The notes: generated by a model from the letters alone, not told the origin. A stretch of 64,000 nucleotides of DNA from Chryseobacterium indologenes (GCF_018362995.1 NZ_CP074372.1:620001-684000); one strand, 5' to 3'; positions 8,078 through 16,905 are shown, counted from the first letter of the stretch. Numbers and translations are program-made.

Positions 8078-8506
8078 ATGAACTATAATAATTCAAATTG
8101 GAGCTCAATACCTAAAGATGTTATTTTATTAGCTGTGAGAGTATTCATTGGTTTTGCAATGCTGTCTCATGGCTTTCCAAAACTTCAGATGCTGTTGTCG
8201 GGCGGTAAAATCGAGTTCTTCGATTTTATGGGACTTGGCCCTCAGATCTCTCTGATTCTTACGGTTTTTGCTGAATTTGTTTGTTCAATACTACTCATAT
8301 TAGGGCTTTTTACAAGAGTTTCTTTAGGTTTTCTGATCTTTACCATGATCATCGCTGCTTTTGCAGTACATGGAGCAGATCCTTTTGAAAAAAGAGAAAT
8401 GGCACTTGTCTATCTTTCCGTTTATCTTTTACTCATGGTAATCGGAGCAGGAAAAGTTTCGGTAGATCATATGATTGAAAGAAGAAAAAGAGCTTCAGAC
8501 TGGTAA
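8078..8506 (+). CDS. DoxX family membrane protein
   Basis: 142 residues with four predicted transmembrane helices and the DoxX-family start (LLAVRVFIGFAMLSHGFPKL, then GLGPQISLILTVFAEFVCSILLILGL). The molecular function of this family is poorly defined; members are linked to redox or stress functions. It is 66 bp downstream of era and could be read through from it. A strong terminator follows. Confidence 0.85.
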   Translation: MNYNNSNWSSIPKDVILLAVRVFIGFAMLSHGFPKLQMLLSGGKIEFFDFMGLGPQISLILTVFAEFVCSILLILGLFTRVSLGFLIFTMIIAAFAVHGADPFEKREMALVYLSVYLLLMVIGAGKVSVDHMIERRKRASDW

Positions 8507-8530
8507 TTTTAATAAGAACATAAAATAAGA

Positions 8531-8567
8531 AAGGCACTTCAGGAGATGAAGTGCCTTTCTTGTTTTT
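8531..8567. terminator. Terminator between DoxX and GG-leader peptide genes
   Basis: 10-bp perfect stem AAGGCACTTC / GAAGTGCCTT with a 7-base loop and a T-rich tail (CTTGTTTTT). The left flank is A-rich, so it probably serves both convergent genes. Confidence 0.8.
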
Positions 8568-8718
8568 AAGGTCTGCAATTTGGCAGGCATTCCCAGATAG
8601 GAGCACCGCTTGGAGTTTTACCTACTCTGCAAGCCATATATCCCGAATCACATAATGGTGCATTTCCTCCTTTAATTGTTTTCAGATTGCTCTTTGATAA
8701 TTTTCTTAAATTTTTCAT
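8566..8718 (-). CDS. GG-leader peptide, bacteriocin-like (50 aa)
   Basis: Small gene found by reading the minus strand in the 330-bp gap before the S9 peptidase. The 50-residue product begins MKNLRKLSKSNLKTIKGG, a double-glycine leader of the kind cleaved by C39 peptidase-containing ABC exporters. The ~32-residue mature part is rich in Gly/Pro and has four cysteines (LCDSG, ACRVG, WECLP, NCRP), suggesting two disulfides or later modification. It fits the Chryseobacterium bacteriocin-like GG-motif peptides. No modification enzyme, immunity gene or C39 exporter is adjacent. It ends exactly at a bidirectional terminator, which supports a real gene. Confidence 0.8.
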   Translation of the reverse strand: MKNLRKLSKSNLKTIKGGNAPLCDSGYMACRVGKTPSGAPIWECLPNCRP

Positions 8719-8836
8719 ATTATTTTAATTTGTAAAATAAAAGTAATGAAAAAATAAATATGACACTAAAAAGAGTCTTATTTTTTCGTGTTAGAAATTT
8801 GTTAAAATTCACTACATTCGTAGAAAATGAATTTAT

Positions 8837-11239
8837 ATGAAGATAAAACTGACTATTTGCCTATTGGCATTTCTCAATTTTTATGATGCACAGGAAAATA
8901 TTACTTATCAGAAGCCTTCTGCTGAAATTTTAAAACTTGCAGATTATCAAAGACCTCCAAGTGTTCTGATGAACAGCAAAAAAGACTGGGTAGTTTTTAC
9001 CTATCGTCCAACATATAAAACACTGGAAGATCTCAGCCAGAGTGAAATGAAGCTTGGCGGACTTAGGATCAATCCGGTTACTAATATTTCGAGCAGTATG
9101 ACCTACTCAAATAATCTGAAGATCAGAAAGATCAATGATAAAAATGAGATTCAGGTAAAAAACCTGCCTTCCAATCCAAAAATTGCATACGTTTCATTTT
9201 CTCCGGACGAAAAGAAACTGGCTTTTACCAATACAACAAATAAAGGAGTAGAGTTGTGGATCGTAGATAGGGAAACTGCTTCTGCAAAAAAAATTACAGC
9301 TGATAATCTGAATGCCAACTTGGGTATGCCTTATGTTTGGTATAATGACTCTCAAAGCTTCCTGATCAGAACACTTCCACAAAACAGACCCGCCCTTATA
9401 GATGCAGCCAAAGATCTTCCGACAGGCCCGATTGTTTCAACAGCAGATGGTAAAGTCTCTCAAAACAGAACTTATCAGGATCTTTTGAAAAATCCTCAGG
9501 ACGAAAAAAACTTTGAAACGCTTACGGCTTCTGAAATCTACAATGTAGATTTTAATGGAAATCTTAAGAAACTGAAAGATCAGGATATGTATGCCGGCTT
9601 AAGTTTTTCTCCGGACGGAAATTACCTGATGGCTACAACGATTAAAAAACCGTTTTCTTATATCGTTCCGCTCAGCAGGTTTCCATCTACAACGGTGATA
9701 TATGATATGAAAGGAAATGCTGTAAAAACAGTAAACGAAGTACCTTTGAATGAAATAATGCCGAAAGGATTCTCCTCCGTAAGAACCGGAAAAAGAGATA
9801 TGGGATGGAGAAGTGATGCGCCTGCTACGCTTACCTATGCTGAAGCTCTGGATGGAGGAGATCAGTCTAAAACAGCGGATTACAGAGACGAGATATTTAC
9901 CTGGGAAGCCCCATTTACAGCAGCCCCAAAATCTTTCTTCAAAACGAAGCAGAGATATGATGACGTAGTCTGGACTAATGATCATTATGCTATTGTTTCT
10001 GAAGGCTGGTATGATACAAGAAATACAAAATCTTACCTGATAGATATTAATAACGGAGAATCTAAAGTTTTCGATGACAGAAATTATCAGGATGTTTACA
10101 GTGATCCAGGAAACTTTAATACAACGAAAAATCAATATGGGAGATATGTAATCGATATGAAGGGAGGGAAAGCCTACCTGATCGGAGATGGATTTACCAA
10201 AGACGGGCAGCATCCTTTTATTGATGAAATGGATGTAAAATCACTGAAAAAGAAAAGACTTTATACCTCTAATATAAAAAACGGTAAAGAAGAGATCATT
10301 GATATCCTTAATGCTTCAAAGGGTGAAATTCTTACGACTCAACAGTCACCAAGCCTTTATCCTAATTATTTCAAAAAGAATATTAAATCTAATAAAGCAG
10401 AAGCCGTAACTAACTTTGCCAATCCTTTTGAAAGTATCAAAGACGTTTATAAAGAAGTGATTACTTATAAGAGAAATGATGGTGTTACTTTAACCGGAAC
10501 TCTTTATCTTCCTGCTAATTACGACAGAAAAGCGAAAAAAGAGAAACTTCCGTTGCTAATCTGGGCTTATCCTACTGAATATAAAGATAAAAATACAGCA
10601 GGCCAGAACACCCAAAACCCGAACGACTTTACATTCCCTTATTACGGATCTTTTGTATACTGGACAACCAAAGGATATGCAGTTCTGGATGACGCAGCCT
10701 TCCCGATTATTGGTGAAGGAAAAACAGAACCTAATGATACTTTCATTCCTCAGTTGGTAGCAAATGCAGCAGCAGCTATTGATGCCGTAGATCACCTGGG
10801 ATATATTGACAGAAAGAAAGTGGCTGTAGGAGGACATTCTTACGGTGCTTTTATGACAGCAAACCTTCTTACGCATTCTGATCTTTTTGCATGTGGTATT
10901 GCGAGAAGTGGAGCTTATAATAGAACTTTGACGCCATTCGGGTTCCAGAGTGAGCAGAGAAATTACTGGGATATTCCGGAGATTTACAACAAAATGTCTC
11001 CATTTATGAATGCAGATAAGATGAAAACACCGCTTCTTCTGATTCACGGGGATGCAGATAACAACCCGGGAACTTTCACTCTACAGACAGAAAGATACTT
11101 CCAGGCTTTGAAAAATCTTGGTGCTCCGGTAAAAATGGTTCTTCTTCCAAAAGAGGCCCACGGATACCAGGCTAAAGAAAACATCTTACACCTTTTATGG
11201 GAACAGGATCAGTTCCTTGAAAAGTGTTTGAAGAAATAA
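8837..11239 (+). CDS. S9 family peptidase, glutamyl endopeptidase-like
   Basis: 800-residue secreted or periplasmic serine peptidase with signal peptide MKIKLTICLLAFLNFYDAQ. A beta-propeller (about residues 60-540, with repeated FSPDEKK/FSPDGNY-type blades) precedes an alpha/beta-hydrolase domain. The catalytic triad can be placed at Ser668 (GGHSYGAFM), Asp739 (HGDADNN) and His775 (EAHGYQ). The stretch around the nucleophile (GGHSYGAFMTANLL, then IARSGAYNRTLTPFGFQ) closely resembles plant chloroplast glutamyl endopeptidase, so specificity after Glu is plausible but inferred. A terminator follows; it seems monocistronic. Confidence 0.9.
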   Translation: MKIKLTICLLAFLNFYDAQENITYQKPSAEILKLADYQRPPSVLMNSKKDWVVFTYRPTYKTLEDLSQSEMKLGGLRINPVTNISSSMTYSNNLKIRKINDKNEIQVKNLPSNPKIAYVSFSPDEKKLAFTNTTNKGVELWIVDRETASAKKITADNLNANLGMPYVWYNDSQSFLIRTLPQNRPALIDAAKDLPTGPIVSTADGKVSQNRTYQDLLKNPQDEKNFETLTASEIYNVDFNGNLKKLKDQDMYAGLSFSPDGNYLMATTIKKPFSYIVPLSRFPSTTVIYDMKGNAVKTVNEVPLNEIMPKGFSSVRTGKRDMGWRSDAPATLTYAEALDGGDQSKTADYRDEIFTWEAPFTAAPKSFFKTKQRYDDVVWTNDHYAIVSEGWYDTRNTKSYLIDINNGESKVFDDRNYQDVYSDPGNFNTTKNQYGRYVIDMKGGKAYLIGDGFTKDGQHPFIDEMDVKSLKKKRLYTSNIKNGKEEIIDILNASKGEILTTQQSPSLYPNYFKKNIKSNKAEAVTNFANPFESIKDVYKEVITYKRNDGVTLTGTLYLPANYDRKAKKEKLPLLIWAYPTEYKDKNTAGQNTQNPNDFTFPYYGSFVYWTTKGYAVLDDAAFPIIGEGKTEPNDTFIPQLVANAAAAIDAVDHLGYIDRKKVAVGGHSYGAFMTANLLTHSDLFACGIARSGAYNRTLTPFGFQSEQRNYWDIPEIYNKMSPFMNADKMKTPLLLIHGDADNNPGTFTLQTERYFQALKNLGAPVKMVLLPKEAHGYQAKENILHLLWEQDQFLEKCLKK

Positions 11240-11244
11240 ATTAC

Positions 11245-11282
11245 AAAAAGAGACTGTTTATCACAAACAGTCTCTTTTTTTG
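11245..11282 (+). terminator. Terminator after S9 peptidase
   Basis: Stem AAAAAGAGACTGTTT / AAACAGTCTCTTTTT with an ATCAC loop, followed by further T. Confidence 0.9.
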
Positions 11283-11376
11283 TTTAAAAATATTAATTAA
11301 AATTTTATAGATACAGTTAAAGCGAAGCCTATCTCAAATAATCTTATCAACTTAATAAATCTTAATGATTTAAATA

Positions 11377-12066
11377 TTAAAGATACTTCAGAATCTCATC
11401 AATACTCTTAAGGTCCATAAAATTCGGATGTTCAAGGTTAACGTCATGCTGCTCATGCGTCCAGGTGACATGATAAGGAATGTGGGCCGCAGAACCCCCG
11501 ATTTCCAATACCGGTAAAACATCTGATTTTATGGAATTACCAAGCATTATGAAATTTTCAGGCGGGCAGTCCAGATGTTTAAGAAGCTTTTTGTAATCAT
11601 TTTCCTTTTTATCACTCATGATCTCTATGTGATGGAAATATTCTTGTAATCCTGATTTTTTCAGTTTACGTTCCTGATCCAGAAGATCCCCTTTTGTAGC
11701 AACAACCAGTCTGTATTTTCCCTTTAAGCTTTCAAGAGTTTCTGTAACTCCATCCAATAATTCAATTGGCTTCTGAAGAAGGTTCTGCCCCAGGTGAATG
11801 GCTTTGTTTACCAGTTCCAGCGAAGCGGTGTTATTGGAAACCCTGCCAATGGTTTCAATCATGCAAAGCATAAATCCCTTTACTCCATAACCGTACAGAT
11901 GGAGATTCTGCATTTCTGTTTTAAATAATTCCTGTGATACGGAATGTTGCGGAAGATAATCCTCAAGCAGTGTACAGAATTCCTTTTCTGCCTCCTGAAA
12001 ATAAGGTTCATTGATCCAAAGTGTGTCATCTGCATCAAAGGCAATCGTAGTAATATGATTATTCAT
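11377..12066 (-). CDS. HAD family hydrolase
   Basis: 229 residues from the ATG at 12066; an in-frame ATG at 12093 would add nine residues with no family match. Motif I is FDADDTLWINE (residues 9-19), with an alpha-helical C1 cap after it; the motif II/III region is VVATKGD and the motif IV region is FIMLGNSIKSDVLP, in the manner of the YjjG/haloacid-dehalogenase group. The substrate is unknown. It is divergent from a Crp/Fnr gene across 76 bp that contain the inverted repeat GGACATTTGTCC. Confidence 0.85.
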   Translation of the reverse strand: MNNHITTIAFDADDTLWINEPYFQEAEKEFCTLLEDYLPQHSVSQELFKTEMQNLHLYGYGVKGFMLCMIETIGRVSNNTASLELVNKAIHLGQNLLQKPIELLDGVTETLESLKGKYRLVVATKGDLLDQERKLKKSGLQEYFHHIEIMSDKKENDYKKLLKHLDCPPENFIMLGNSIKSDVLPVLEIGGSAAHIPYHVTWTHEQHDVNLEHPNFMDLKSIDEILKYL

Positions 12067-12121
12067 TTTTGTTTTGTAATTTTCTGTTCTCAAAATTCAG
12101 TATAAAAACTCAATAAGCAAA

Positions 12122-12133
12122 GGACATTTGTCC
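12122..12133. promoter_or_regulatory. Inverted repeat GGACA-TT-TGTCC between divergent HAD and Crp/Fnr genes
   Basis: Perfect 5-bp arms with a 2-bp spacer, ending 9 bases before the Crp/Fnr ATG. Its symmetry and position suggest an operator for the adjacent regulator; this is inference. Confidence 0.4.
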
Positions 12134-12142
12134 CGGATCCAT

Positions 12143-12706
12143 ATGTTACGAACAAATCAGGCATTTTTAAGTTATTTCGAAGAGCTTTACAGTCAACAGG
12201 AGAGTGAGAAAGATATCCTGTTGAAATCTTATCCCAAAGGAGAAAAAATTCTTGTACAGGGACGGTTTCTTTTAAAACCTATGATTATTAAAGAAGGAGT
12301 TACCAAATGTTATTTTACTGAAGAAAATGGAAAAGAATATATTGTAGAGTTTTCGGGAAGCGGTGAAATTGTTGGAGAAATAGAGATGATCAAAAATACA
12401 CCTTGCTTATGCAGTATAGAAACATTAACTGAGGTTTCCGTTTATGAGATTGCTGTTCCATATTTCAGGTTTTTGCTTAAAAATGATATTATTTTAAATA
12501 ACTTATTGCTTGATGCCTTTGCCGAACGGATTATCAATACTTCCAGCAGAGCTTCTTACCAACAGCTTTATACAACAGAACATACTTTAACACAATTACT
12601 GAAAATGCAGGCTAAAGAAGGAATTCAGATTTCAAAAGAAGATATGGCCGCTTACCTGGGAATCACAGTGAGAAGCCTCAATAGGATCTTAAAGGATCTG
12701 AAATAA
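12143..12706 (+). CDS. Crp/Fnr family transcriptional regulator
   Basis: 187 residues from the ATG at 12143; an in-frame TTG at 12128 overlaps the inverted repeat and is less likely. The N-terminal cNMP-type domain (about residues 15-115, including KMIIKEGVTKCYF-like strands and FSGSGEIVGEIEMI) and the C-terminal winged helix (KEDMAAYLGITVRSLNRIL) are clear. It belongs to the Bacteroidota Crp/Fnr group whose inducers are mostly unknown. Its divergent partner is a HAD hydrolase. Confidence 0.9.
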   Translation: MLRTNQAFLSYFEELYSQQESEKDILLKSYPKGEKILVQGRFLLKPMIIKEGVTKCYFTEENGKEYIVEFSGSGEIVGEIEMIKNTPCLCSIETLTEVSVYEIAVPYFRFLLKNDIILNNLLLDAFAERIINTSSRASYQQLYTTEHTLTQLLKMQAKEGIQISKEDMAAYLGITVRSLNRILKDLK

Positions 12707-12725
12707 TTTTATCGGACAATTTAAT

Positions 12726-12779
12726 TCTTTGCGTCTTATAACATTAAATTTTTCAATTCTATTGCGTCTTTGCGTATTC
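12726..12779. repeat. Degenerate CTTTGCGTC word repeat
   Basis: The word CTTTGCGTCTT (12727-12737) recurs as TTGCGTCTTTGCGTA (12762-12776). Such 'tttgcgtctttgcg' vestiges are familiar in Bacteroidota intergenic regions. No gene lies in 12707-12936; TATTTTTG at 12902-12909 is a possible -7 element for the next gene. Confidence 0.4.
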
Positions 12780-12936
12780 AAAAAATAAATAGTTGGATTT
12801 TTAGTTAATGATTTATTTGTGTTTTTAGGGGTGTTTGTTGTTTTATATATTAAAATTTAATAATTAAGTATGGTTTTCAAGGGGTGCTTTTAGAAATTTA
12901 GTATTTTTGTATTGAAATAAGTTGAATCCAATATTC

Positions 12937-13440
12937 ATGGAAAAATTAAAGTTCAGAAATGCTGAATTAGCAGATTTAAATGAAATCGTAGCTATATATA
13001 ATTCAACAATTGCTTCAAGAATGGTTACTGCAGATATGGAAGAAGTCTCCGTAGAAAGCAAGCTAAAGTGGTTTGAAGAACACAATCCTCAGACAAGACC
13101 TCTTTGGGTGGTTGAAGATGAACGAAACGAGATGGTCGGATGGGTAAGCTTCAGTTCATTCCATGAAAGAGCGGCATACAACGGAACGGTGGAAGTAAGC
13201 ATTTATCTGGACGAAACCTGTAGAGGAAAAGGATATGGTAAAACGATTCTTCAGTATTGTATTGATAATGCAGGTAAATTTGGGGTGAAAAACCTTGTAG
13301 CTCTTATTTTCCTTCATAATGAGCCAAGTTTGAAGTTATTCAGATATTTCGGGTTTGAAGACTGGGGAAGTCTGCCTAACGTAGCAGTTTTGGATGGTGT
13401 TGAAAGAAGTCTTAAGATCTTAGGAAAGAGAATAGATTAA
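12937..13440 (+). CDS. GNAT N-acetyltransferase, phosphinothricin acetyltransferase-like
   Basis: 167 residues from ATG 12937; an in-frame TTG at 12922 is rejected. The start MEKLKFRNAELADLNEIVAIYNSTI and the middle (VEVSIYLDETCRGKGYGKTILQ) match the PAT/YncA subgroup of GNAT enzymes; RGKGYG is the acetyl-CoA pyrophosphate loop. Such enzymes acetylate small amines such as phosphinothricin or methionine sulfoximine; the true substrate is unknown. It stands alone. Confidence 0.88.
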   Translation: MEKLKFRNAELADLNEIVAIYNSTIASRMVTADMEEVSVESKLKWFEEHNPQTRPLWVVEDERNEMVGWVSFSSFHERAAYNGTVEVSIYLDETCRGKGYGKTILQYCIDNAGKFGVKNLVALIFLHNEPSLKLFRYFGFEDWGSLPNVAVLDGVERSLKILGKRID

Positions 13441-13505
13441 GCTACGAGTAGAAATTGTGTCTATTTGTGAATCTAATTTGTGCTATTTGTGTTTAAGAAA
13501 TATAA

Positions 13506-13541
13506 AAAAGGCTGTCTCAAATATTGAAACAGCCTTACTTA
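13506..13541 (-). terminator. Terminator after MATE gene
   Basis: Arms AAGGCTGT / ACAGCCTT with inner pairing TCAA/TTGA and an A-rich left flank. It may also end transcripts arriving from the GNAT gene. Confidence 0.7.
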
Positions 13542-13544
13542 TTT

Positions 13545-14906
13545 TTATGAATTCTGCTTAATTTTTTTCGCAGACATATTCAGGAATCGTTTCACCAGGA
13601 AAACAGCAGATACCGTTAATCCTAATCCCAGTGCAATCCACATTCCGAATGCACCCATTTCCAGGGTCACACAGAAGAAATATCCCAATGGGATGGTAAT
13701 CACCCAATAGGCGATGAAAGTATAAATAGAAGGAATTTTCACATCCTGCAACCCTCTCAGCATTCCTAAAGCTGTCACCTGTATTCCGTCAGAAAGCTGG
13801 AATAAAGCAGCAATGATCATTAATTTCGCAGCCAGTGTAATCACTTCAACTTCTTCTTTTTTAGTGAAGAAAGTTGGAAGTATATTTCTGCCTAAAATAA
13901 ACACCAATCCACAGATGCACATGAAAATAAAAGCGATCTTCAGGTTGTTGATTCCTACTTTTCTGAGTTCCACAAAGTTCTGTTCACCCAGCTTTCTGCC
14001 GATCATGACTGTGGAGGCAACACTGAACCCAACACATAGATTGAAAGTAAATGAAGCCATACTTAAAGCAATCTGGTGGGAAGCAATATCATGAGCAGAG
14101 ATCAGCCCGCAGATGAATGCAGCCCCGGCAAAAGCAGTTACTTCAAAAAACATCTGTAAAGCGGTAGGCAATCCAAGTCTCACCATTTTATCAAACATCT
14201 GTTTTGAAAAATCCTGAATTTTTAAGGAAAAATCTTTGATATAACGTCTTGTTCTTTCTTCTTTCACCAAAACAAAATAAAGGAAAACCACCATAAAGAT
14301 TCTGGAAATCAAGGTTGCCAGAGCAGATCCCTGTACACCCATTGCAGGAATTCCCCAAAGTCCTTTGATAAAAACATAATTTAAAGCGATATTGATGATA
14401 TTCGCAATAATGGTTGCTTTGGTCACTCCAATGGTATAAGACAAACCTTCAGAAACTTCACGAAGGGTCTGAAATGCCATAAATGGGATCATACTGACCA
14501 CCATTATACTTAAGAAGCCTACCGTATCAGGAATAATCTTGGCCGGCTGTCCGGAGTGATAGAGAAGAGGCATCCCCAAAAGTAAAATTACCATCAGAAT
14601 TACCCCAACGGACATGTTGATGATAAACCCATGGCTGAAAACAGAATTTATCGTCGCATGGTCCTCTCTTGAATGGGCTTCAGAAACCAATGGCGGGATA
14701 GCAAATGAAAAGCCCAGCGCTAATACAAATATGGAGAAAAACACAGCGTTCCCCAATGAAACGGATGCTAATGCATCAGCACCCAAAAGTTTTCCGACAA
14801 TAATATTATCGAATAAGTTTACCGAAACCTGCCCCACCTGGGTAAGCATCACAGGCAGAGCCAAAGTCAGGCATTCTTTCGTATAGTTTTTGTTTAAAAA
14901 TTTCAT
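13545..14906 (-). CDS. MATE family efflux transporter
   Basis: 453 residues with about twelve transmembrane helices, typical MATE length. The N-terminus (LTLALPVMLTQVGQVSVNLFDNIIVGKLLGADALASVSLG) carries the family's first-helix pattern, repeated weakly in the second half (GLPTALQMFFEVTAFAGAA). It is expected to export organic cations or drugs in exchange for Na+ or H+. No regulator gene is adjacent. Confidence 0.92.
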   Translation of the reverse strand: MKFLNKNYTKECLTLALPVMLTQVGQVSVNLFDNIIVGKLLGADALASVSLGNAVFFSIFVLALGFSFAIPPLVSEAHSREDHATINSVFSHGFIINMSVGVILMVILLLGMPLLYHSGQPAKIIPDTVGFLSIMVVSMIPFMAFQTLREVSEGLSYTIGVTKATIIANIINIALNYVFIKGLWGIPAMGVQGSALATLISRIFMVVFLYFVLVKEERTRRYIKDFSLKIQDFSKQMFDKMVRLGLPTALQMFFEVTAFAGAAFICGLISAHDIASHQIALSMASFTFNLCVGFSVASTVMIGRKLGEQNFVELRKVGINNLKIAFIFMCICGLVFILGRNILPTFFTKKEEVEVITLAAKLMIIAALFQLSDGIQVTALGMLRGLQDVKIPSIYTFIAYWVITIPLGYFFCVTLEMGAFGMWIALGLGLTVSAVFLVKRFLNMSAKKIKQNS

Positions 14907-14946
14907 AATATTTTAAGATTCATATAGTTTATAATTCAAATAGGGC

Positions 14947-14982
14947 AAAAAAAAATTGCAGTGGTAAACACTGCAATTTTTA
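14947..14982 (-). terminator. Terminator after sigma-54 activator gene
   Basis: Perfect 12-bp stem AAAATTGCAGTG / CACTGCAATTTT with a GTAAA loop and a long A-run on the left (T-run on the minus strand). Confidence 0.88.
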
Positions 14983-15005
14983 TAATATCGTAAATAATAG
15001 CTTTA

Positions 15006-16190
15006 TTATTTCCTTACAAAACTTGCAACGTCACCTTCGGAAACAGTGTTTCCACCAAGAATAATCAATCTTTCCACAACATTCCTTAGCTCTCTGATAT
15101 TTCCAGTCCATGAAAGAGATTTTAAAGCATCAACAGCTTTATCATCAAACTTTTTCACAGCAGTACCATGCTCATCAGCAATCATACCTGAGAAATGTTC
15201 AACAAGCAATTTGATATCCTCTTTTCTATCGTCCAATGGTGGAACGTAGATTTCAATAACAGAAAGTCTGTGGTAAAGGTCTTCTCTGAATTTTCCTTCC
15301 TCAATTTCTTTCTGCATATTCTTGTTGGTTGCCGCAATTACTCTTACGTCAACTTTTATTTCTTTATCACTTCCTACAGGAGAAACTTTGCTTTCCTGAA
15401 GAGCTCTCAATACCTTAGCCTGAGCAATAAGACTCATATCACCAATCTCATCAAGGAAGATGGTACCGCCGTTAGCCTGTTCAAATTTTCCCTGTTTATC
15501 TTTAATAGCTCCTGTAAAAGATCCTTTTACATGTCCGAAAAGTTCAGATTCAATAAGTTCAGACGGAATTGCAGCACAGTTTACCTCTATCATAGGACCT
15601 CTTGCACGTTCACTTTGGTTGTGAATGGCATGGGCTACCAATTCTTTTCCGGCACCATTAGGTCCTGTAATCAGAACTCTGGCATCAGAAGCGGCTACCT
15701 TTTCGATCATATCCTGAATCTTTTGAAGAGCAGGAGAATTACCGATCATCTGGTATTTTTTATTTACTTTTCTCTTTAAGGTCTTGTTTTCAGTCTGAAG
15801 ATTTTTGTTTTCTTTCTTCAGGGTTTCCTTCACCAAAGCATTTTTCACACTTGTGATCAATCTGTTGATATCAATTGGCTTGGAAATAAAATCGTATGCA
15901 CCCTCTTTCAAGCAGGAAACAGCAGAATCAATGTCTGCGTGGCCTGAGATCATGATAAAAGTAGTTTCTGGTTTTAAGGCGAGACTTTGCTTTAAAAGTT
16001 CAGTTCCTGAAAGTTTAGGCATTTTAATGTCAGAAATCACCAGTGCGAAATCTTCTTTTTCTACCTGCTTGTAACCTTCAAGGCCGTCTTCAGCGATAAC
16101 AAATTCATAATCGGTTAGTTCATCCGAAAGAATACTGTGAAGTACTCCCGAGATTGCTTTTTCGTCTTCTACTATAAGGATTTTTTGCAT
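15006..16190 (-). CDS. Sigma-54-type response regulator lacking a DNA-binding domain
   Basis: 394 residues: receiver domain (residues 1-120, phosphoacceptor Asp54 in VISDIKMP), a coiled-coil linker (about 125-145, KKENKNLQTENKTLKRKVNKK region) and an AAA+ sigma-54 activator domain. The AAA+ core has Walker A GPNGAGKE, Walker B TIFLDEIGD and GSFTGA in place of the usual GAFTGA. The protein stops just after the AAA+ C-terminal helices (RELRNVVERLIILGG), so the Fis-type helix-turn-helix is absent; a terminator follows directly, so this is not an obvious frameshift. No sensor kinase is adjacent. Confidence 0.92.
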   Translation of the reverse strand: MQKILIVEDEKAISGVLHSILSDELTDYEFVIAEDGLEGYKQVEKEDFALVISDIKMPKLSGTELLKQSLALKPETTFIMISGHADIDSAVSCLKEGAYDFISKPIDINRLITSVKNALVKETLKKENKNLQTENKTLKRKVNKKYQMIGNSPALQKIQDMIEKVAASDARVLITGPNGAGKELVAHAIHNQSERARGPMIEVNCAAIPSELIESELFGHVKGSFTGAIKDKQGKFEQANGGTIFLDEIGDMSLIAQAKVLRALQESKVSPVGSDKEIKVDVRVIAATNKNMQKEIEEGKFREDLYHRLSVIEIYVPPLDDRKEDIKLLVEHFSGMIADEHGTAVKKFDDKAVDALKSLSWTGNIRELRNVVERLIILGGNTVSEGDVASFVRK

Positions 16191-16245
16191 AGTTGCAAAT
16201 TTAAATTTTTTGTTTCAATTATTAGCAAAAACTGTACCTAAATAT

Positions 16246-16905
16246 CTATTTTGAATAGTCTCTTCTTCCGAAAATTGCCGATCCAACTCTCACAGAGTTA
16301 GCACCACACTCAATAGCTACCGGGAAATCGTCACTCATTCCCATTGATAATGTATTTAACGTTTTTGATTGATTCAATTCATCGAAAAGCCCCTTCAGGA
16401 TTAAAAATTCATTTCTGACCTGCTGCTCATCATCCGTGAATGTTGCCATTCCCATTAAACCGGTAATTTCAACATTAGAGAATTGACCTTCAACATACTG
16501 CTGAAACAGATCTTTCGCTTCAGCAATTTCCAGCCCGAATTTACTTTCTTCAGCCGCAATTTTTACCTGCAGCAGAACTTTAATGATCCTGTTGTTCTTT
16601 CCTGATTCTTTGTTGATTTCTGATAATAATTTTTCAGAATCCACACTCTGTATCGTATCTATAAAAGGAGCAATGTATTTTACTTTATTGGTCTGTAAGT
16701 GGCCAATAAGGTGCCATTGGATATCCTGAGGAAGGAGAGGGGATTTCCCCATCAGTTCCTGAACCTTGTTTTCTCCAAAAACTCTCTGTCCCAAGTCATA
16801 TACTTCCTGTACTGCAGAAGCGGGATGGGTTTTCGAAACAGCAACCAGCTGAACATTGGATGGCAGCTGGTCTTTTATGGATTTATAATTTTCTTTAATA
16901 CTCAT
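16246..16905 (-). CDS. yggS: YggS family pyridoxal-phosphate homeostasis protein
   Basis: 219-residue single-domain TIM-barrel PLP-binding protein (PROSC/YggS/YBL036C family). The PLP lysine is in VAVSKTHP, and RVFGENKVQE, WHLIGHLQTNK and LSMGMSDDFPVAIECGA are signature segments. It is thought to carry PLP and balance B6 and amino-acid pools, with no known catalytic activity. It lies 55 bp upstream of the response regulator on the same strand and may be co-transcribed with it. Confidence 0.94.
   Translation of the reverse strand: MSIKENYKSIKDQLPSNVQLVAVSKTHPASAVQEVYDLGQRVFGENKVQELMGKSPLLPQDIQWHLIGHLQTNKVKYIAPFIDTIQSVDSEKLLSEINKESGKNNRIIKVLLQVKIAAEESKFGLEIAEAKDLFQQYVEGQFSNVEITGLMGMATFTDDEQQVRNEFLILKGLFDELNQSKTLNTLSMGMSDDFPVAIECGANSVRVGSAIFGRRDYSK

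Noticed and set aside
15006..15020. Frameshift truncating a Fis domain of the sigma-54 activator
   Set aside because: The DNA after the stop is a terminator within 60 bases, with no room for an HTH domain; the missing domain appears genuine.
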